Of a stretch of DNA of 27,170 nt, positions 24,201 to 27,170 are shown piece by piece. This stretch comes from a virus: positions 1 to 27,170 of IMG/VR virus record IMGVR_UViG_3300035698_001912. One strand, 5' to 3'. Numbering within the stretch: position 1 is the first letter of the stretch; each line of letters begins with the position of its first letter. Under the pieces are notes generated by a model that searched no databases, was not told where the DNA came from, and saw nothing but the letters and a program-made list of their open reading frames with translations. Position numbers and translations under genes: made by a program.

Positions 24201-26310
24201 AGCTAAGGCTAAAAGAAAAGCCTCTAAACAGAAGACTCCCGAAAAGGCAAGGGCGACAGAAGATAAAGTTCTGCGTAAGGAATCCGAAAAAGAATTTAAA
24301 CATGTTACCAAAGAGTTAAAACGTCTTGGTATTTTAGCTGAAGATGCCAAAGGTAATACCGTTTTAGCTGAAAGGGTTATGGGAGACGAAAAGACTCCCG
24401 AAGGCAGAAGGGAAGCAATAGATAAAATGACGGGTAAAATAGGGCAAGAGAAGGGAAAGGTAGACGAATGGACTGCATTGGGCAGAGCCTTAAGTAACCT
24501 CTCTGACAAGGCTTTAATGGACGATAAGGTGTGGTATGGTATCTCTCGCTCATTTTCTACTGCCAGAGCAACGGCAAAAGATAAAATTATTGAGTTTTGG
24601 AGAAATGGATTACTCTCAATGCCAAACACTCACATGGCCAATACAATAGGTAATGGTGGTTTTGCTTTATGGAATTATGCAATAGAACGCCCACTCCAAG
24701 CTATGTTGGGAAGCGTGGTAAGTAAAGCAACTGGCAAAAAAAATATTCAAACCGCAAAAGAACTAAAGACTATGTATCCCCACATGATGCAAGGAATGGC
24801 TATAGGGGCTAAGAACTTCTTAAAATCATGGGGGACTGAACATCAAGTACTAGAGGGTAGTAAACTTGACCACAATGGAGTCGCTATTTCAGGTGGGAAG
24901 GGTCGCTTTATAAGGGCACCTCAACGTTTTCTTTTAGCGGCTGATGAATTTGCCAAGGGAATTATTGCACAAGGTGAATTAGCTTCACAAGCCTATAGAA
25001 GCGGAGTGGAAGCGGGACTAAAACCCGATACACCAGAAATGAAGCAACATATAGATGAAGTTTTAAAAACACCCGAAGGAACACCAGAAATGGAACGGGC
25101 TATGGAGGCGGTTAAGGAATTAACATTCCAGACAGAACCAGGTGCTTTAGCTAAAGGTATCTTGGCATTCAGGCGGGGAACTGGCCCAATCGGATGGGGA
25201 GTAGAATTTCTTGCTCCATTTGTCACGACACCAACCAATATAATGAAAACAGGACTAAGTAAGTCTCCATTAGGCAGTATTGGAATGATTAAAAAGGCTA
25301 TTATGGGAGAATATAAGGGTAGAACAGATAAAGTTATAAAAAACTCTGTTGAGCAAATGGTTGCAATGGGGATAACTGCTTTGATGTGGAATTTTGTAGC
25401 GACAGAAGAAGATGAAGAACCTAGAATTACTGGTTCAACACCTAATTCAACAGGTAAACGTCAGATGGGATATCGTGGGACTTACCCCGCTCAGTCTATA
25501 AAAATTGGAGATAAATGGTATTCTTATTCAAGAGTTGAGCCTTTTGCTACGGCATTAACTCCTATCATTGATTCGCTTAATGCGGTAAAGCGTATTAAAA
25601 ACGGTGATGAAGTTACTAAGGTACTAAGTGAAACCTCTGTAGGAATGGTTAAAAACCTAAAAGATAAAACATTCCTCCAAGGGATAAGCAGTCTTATACG
25701 TGCGTTAGAGTCACCAGACAAAGGATTAGGGTTCGTTCAGAACTTTGCCTCCTCTTGGACACCAAATATTATTAAAGGTACAGGTCGTGCGTTAGACCCC
25801 AACTTCAGAGAAATGTCAACCAAGAAAAATGAACTTGGTAAAAAGTTGGGTACACGTACCCTACAGAAAGCATTACCCTTTGCCCAATTTCAGCCTATGC
25901 CAATGGTTGATATATGGGGTCAAGATGCAACTAGAGACACGGGCTTTGGCCCATCAAGTGACTTTCTTTGGAAGATGATGGCTCCTGTAAAAATACAAAC
26001 GGAGTACAATTCAAAGAATCTTGATAGAATGATTATGAACTATAACAGAAGTGTTGACGAAACTGAAAGATGGTTTCCACGGGGGATAGACAGTAGAAAG
26101 TTAACACATAAGAGAAAAAATTACGAGTTGGATGATGAACAGTTCTATGAGTATAAGAAGTTAGCCGGAACTATTGCATTTGATGCATTGAGAGATAAGA
26201 AACTTGACTACGACAATCCAAGCAAAAAAGATATGATGTACGTTAAGAAGGTTATTACAAGGGCTAGATGGATTGCCAAGGGTAAAATTTTAAATAAGCA
26301 TTTCAAATAA
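21256..26310 (+). CDS. Giant polyvalent-type ejected protein, 1684 aa
   Basis: Proteins of this size at the end of the tail module in podovirus-like phages are usually injected into the host with the DNA. Residues about 235-420 are hydrophobic and Gly-rich (possible membrane-interacting part). Residues about 440-800 form a charged, partly repetitive linker. Residues about 860-1100 are helical and basic. The motif GLLSMPNTHMANTIGN (1118-1133) and the segment YRGTYPAQSIKIGDKWYSYS (about 1406-1425) match patterns of polyvalent proteins, the latter resembling their LPD38-type domain. No catalytic domain could be seen with confidence. The start ATG 21256 has AAGGAT upstream. Confidence 0.75.
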   Translation: MPLKEKYENDLYTMIEELEGADFSYEEIGGAIKKYKSKYEPISFIEDNPSAVQAINNISGTLSRRQLKDIGYTEPTSKAQRQSMAEHFASFENTAPIEQTEDVQQIMEQEASIDPNLQKRQNQMKAYDALREKANDATGGAAEFIFKPVESINSFILGKTRGVGQLLTRKDAGYKPLGEYVLGDYMDTLNKFFSNPTLQEESIQYSRQQHKKRLSSGKGQSDLIDWGVKKLTDTLGDKTMKVLSNDMGGKKGYKDKLLAWAAGFSDDMSNLASDTIPQLLALQGVTRSAYGQAPSSGGMAGGLGLANTPRQAYTINTLLQGGLHGVQNFVTSPGDMKERGKRGLLSFLYISTPALSSWLGGMAPKLGANDTGTLGAVTFIDFLANAAVTEFASESYYKRIKKAYTDNKGNWVQGTLAAIDAIKGDAFTDIAFSAFTRPLGSGKANKPFQDTRQPQEPAIKMGEEPPRIGSDMEGRMPQGEPRVEEKVVAEKTQDKSVNKLAEEFFDNPKEASDYLKGAKEDGATPKDMREDLVARIENKEKMVQEKLETKDEIKQLATLARSNPKLKAEMDAIQKGESDATYKDLLDKYSTPEARTEEPAIKAEPSDEFRMETPDEGSARVEPKTEEPPRIDQDAERVEDKVPNPIPDGLDARADIQRRMDEGMSRDEAIKARNQEFDGVREDVDALPEGTLVKDTSGRTYWKEDGDWKEVRNGEVKESSVVGDKVNLRGGEILGRGLKYEDVTNTKTTEPPRIDQDAERELPPLIQKRVNQLEKRLENTESEKDRKTISDEIKRLQSGEKTKREVQIEKSQAPEKLPIIDEDRTQDDLTSPEGGRGFSDGEPGIETRFDRNPANPLLKGEAREFVDTLRKDTPVPEAQSMSQWNKEANERVLKDFDGEATRLENGDMNTGPVDTMVARKVIEKLFYDGDIDRARRIQMNYDDTGTLEARALRARRDLVLTPEERRRAQVRENILKPSDKAKAKAKRKASKQKTPEKARATEDKVLRKESEKEFKHVTKELKRLGILAEDAKGNTVLAERVMGDEKTPEGRREAIDKMTGKIGQEKGKVDEWTALGRALSNLSDKALMDDKVWYGISRSFSTARATAKDKIIEFWRNGLLSMPNTHMANTIGNGGFALWNYAIERPLQAMLGSVVSKATGKKNIQTAKELKTMYPHMMQGMAIGAKNFLKSWGTEHQVLEGSKLDHNGVAISGGKGRFIRAPQRFLLAADEFAKGIIAQGELASQAYRSGVEAGLKPDTPEMKQHIDEVLKTPEGTPEMERAMEAVKELTFQTEPGALAKGILAFRRGTGPIGWGVEFLAPFVTTPTNIMKTGLSKSPLGSIGMIKKAIMGEYKGRTDKVIKNSVEQMVAMGITALMWNFVATEEDEEPRITGSTPNSTGKRQMGYRGTYPAQSIKIGDKWYSYSRVEPFATALTPIIDSLNAVKRIKNGDEVTKVLSETSVGMVKNLKDKTFLQGISSLIRALESPDKGLGFVQNFASSWTPNIIKGTGRALDPNFREMSTKKNELGKKLGTRTLQKALPFAQFQPMPMVDIWGQDATRDTGFGPSSDFLWKMMAPVKIQTEYNSKNLDRMIMNYNRSVDETERWFPRGIDSRKLTHKRKNYELDDEQFYEYKKLAGTIAFDALRDKKLDYDNPSKKDMMYVKKVITRARWIAKGKILNKHFK
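23134..23536 (+). repeat. 34-nt exact direct repeat within giant gene
   Basis: Positions 23134-23167 and 23503-23536 are identical over 34 nt and in the same frame, 369 nt (123 codons) apart, both encoding EPPRIDQDAER. A weaker relative, EEPPRIGSDMEGR, is encoded near 22645-22680. The repeats lie in the charged linker and may reflect recombination or duplication of a short linear motif. Confidence 0.8.
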
Positions 26311-26322
26311 AAGGATAATATT

Positions 26323-26442
26323 ATGCAATTTTTTTGGAGTTCAGGTGGTGGTGGAAGCGGAATAGGTTGGACTGCGGTTGTTGATAACTTTGCCGCATTG
26401 CCCGCTTATGGTGCTCATGACGGAGACGGGGTACACACATGA
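26323..26442 (+). CDS. Short fibre-like ORF, probably truncated, 39 aa
   Basis: The signal AAAAGGATAATATTATG resembles the virion-gene start pattern and directly follows the giant gene. The peptide is Gly/Ser-rich and then reads WTAVVDNFAALPAYGAHDGDG before the stop, similar to the recurring 'DNFADLP...DGDV' unit that begins tail-fibre or spike modules in many phages. At 39 residues it looks like the surviving start of a longer fibre gene, although a small independent protein is possible. The stop overlaps the next ATG as ATGA. Confidence 0.5.
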   Translation: MQFFWSSGGGGSGIGWTAVVDNFAALPAYGAHDGDGVHT

Positions 26443-26540
26443 GAATAATATGTGCATGGTGTAAAAAGGTCTTGAAGGAAGGGAATAATGGTACATCTCA
26501 TGGGATATGTGCCAAATGCAAAAAGGAGTTCAAGAGATGA
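26439..26540 (+). CDS. Mini zinc-ribbon protein, 33 aa
   Basis: The ORF starts in an ATGA overlap with the preceding ORF and ends in an ATGA overlap with the lipoprotein gene. It encodes ICAWCKKVLKEG and SHGICAKCKKEF, i.e. C5-x2-C8, 15 residues, C24-x2-C27, a clear four-Cys zinc ribbon with an SHGIC context common in small phage proteins. At 33 residues it is barely more than the ribbon. Function is unknown. Confidence 0.65.
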   Translation: MRIICAWCKKVLKEGNNGTSHGICAKCKKEFKR

Positions 26541-26845
26541 AGTACTTAATAATTTTAATCGCAGTTTTAATGACAGGTTGTGCAACTAGAGACATGAGCA
26601 AAGTATATCCTCATTGCTTAAAGTTTGCGCCAAGCCCTACAGTCACTTACGACAAGTACGTTGCAGAAAATAACGTGTATGTTTATTCAGGCAGGTGGGA
26701 CACAATTGCATGGATGCAGTTTATTAATATTGACTATCCAAATAATGAGTGGACTTATCTAGAGGAACTCAATAAAAGAAAGCTGATTGCTAGTTACAAT
26801 TACGATTGGATAAAGAAGAACGGAAAGAGGTATATGCCAAGATGA
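26537..26845 (+). CDS. Small lipoprotein, 102 aa
   Basis: A hydrophobic signal segment (MKYLIILIAVLMTGC) ends with Cys15 in a lipobox (MTGC; Met at -3 is slightly unusual), so the mature protein would be lipid-anchored in the membrane envelope. The mature part is rich in Tyr, Asn and Trp, with no known motif. ATG 26537 overlaps the upstream stop and has AAGGAG at 26523-26528. A longer reading from 26507 would hide the signal peptide. Lysis accessory or superinfection exclusion are possibilities, not shown. Confidence 0.7.
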   Translation: MKYLIILIAVLMTGCATRDMSKVYPHCLKFAPSPTVTYDKYVAENNVYVYSGRWDTIAWMQFINIDYPNNEWTYLEELNKRKLIASYNYDWIKKNGKRYMPR

Positions 26846-27170
26846 AGTACTTACTATTATCATTACTATTTTTAACAGGTTGCATGAACGGAATTGTCGT
26901 ACATAAACACCAAGAAGTCATAGCACATCAACTAGCATTGGAGTCTGCTTATCCCGATGCTCAAGTGCAGATAGTAATGCTAAAAAACTTGCAATGGGAT
27001 AATATACCGCACCAAGGCACCAGAGAACATGGCGCTTTATATCATGTGCAAGCTAGAGTTAAGATTGAGGGAACGTGGTTTTATATCACAAATGTGTCAA
27101 GATATTACAATCTATGCAAAGGCGCAAAGACAGACTTTAAGGTCGATGAAATTTTATATGATAATAAACG
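26842..27170 (+). CDS. Second small lipoprotein, partial at window end
   Basis: The ATG at 26842 overlaps the previous TGA. The signal segment MKYLLLSLLFLTGC has a good lipobox (LTGC, Cys14) and nearly the same beginning as the preceding gene (MKYL), which suggests duplication of the signal part. The rest (from about residue 20) has no known motif; visible are His-rich stretches (VVHKHQEVIAHQ) and aromatic strands. The frame is still open after 109 codons, so its end lies outside the window. Confidence 0.65.
   Translation, partial: MKYLLLSLLFLTGCMNGIVVHKHQEVIAHQLALESAYPDAQVQIVMLKNLQWDNIPHQGTREHGALYHVQARVKIEGTWFYITNVSRYYNLCKGAKTDFKVDEILYDNK

Overview
The window is a contiguous piece of a tailed double-stranded DNA phage genome (Caudoviricetes). 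Every protein gene I can support lies on the plus strand. They are packed tightly, with ATGA or TAATG stop/start overlaps and strong purine-rich Shine-Dalgarno (SD) sequences. The base composition is moderately AT-rich. I see no integrase, repressor, tRNA, polymerase or lysis gene. The order terminase, portal, scaffold, capsid, connector, tail, then very large late proteins, with no tape-measure protein, suggests a short-tailed (podovirus-like) virion with ejected internal proteins; this is inference. Two lipoproteins at the right edge fit an envelope-bearing bacterial host, but the host cannot be named from sequence alone.

Positions 1-4867 hold small accessory genes. Several encode Cys-pair zinc-ribbon proteins, one is a calcineurin-like metallophosphoesterase, and one belongs to a widespread uncharacterised phage family. 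They are interrupted by a gene-free stretch (about 3847-4006) carrying a palindrome and three copies of CAGTAAAACGA. The last two copies are flanked by covarying inverted arms. Positions 4727-6620 hold a 46-residue basic ORF and the large terminase.

Positions 6621-6877 form a regulatory gap. On the minus strand there is an almost perfect sigma70 promoter (TTGACA, 17 bp, TATACT) followed about 30 nt after the start point by a canonical Rho-independent terminator. Together they predict a stand-alone small RNA of about 57 nt whose first hairpin exposes a C-rich, anti-SD-like loop. On the plus strand an extended -10 promoter reads into the portal gene and fixes its start at 6878. I regard this as the most interesting element of the window.

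Positions 6878-19270 are the head and tail module: portal, small conserved protein, zinc-finger/coiled-coil protein, acidic scaffold-like protein, major capsid protein, beta-sandwich structural protein, connector, small virion proteins, a Rossmann-like enzyme-type protein, a large tail protein split by a -1 shift, a further structural protein and a likely internal protein. An HNH endonuclease (19412-19948) sits between an 11-codon ORF with a typical virion-gene start signal and the gene that probably used to start there.

Positions 19936-26310 encode a coiled-coil protein and a 1684-residue polyvalent-type protein, both candidates for ejection into the host. Positions 26323-27170 hold a short fibre-like fragment, a 33-residue zinc ribbon and two tandem lipoproteins, the second cut by the window end.
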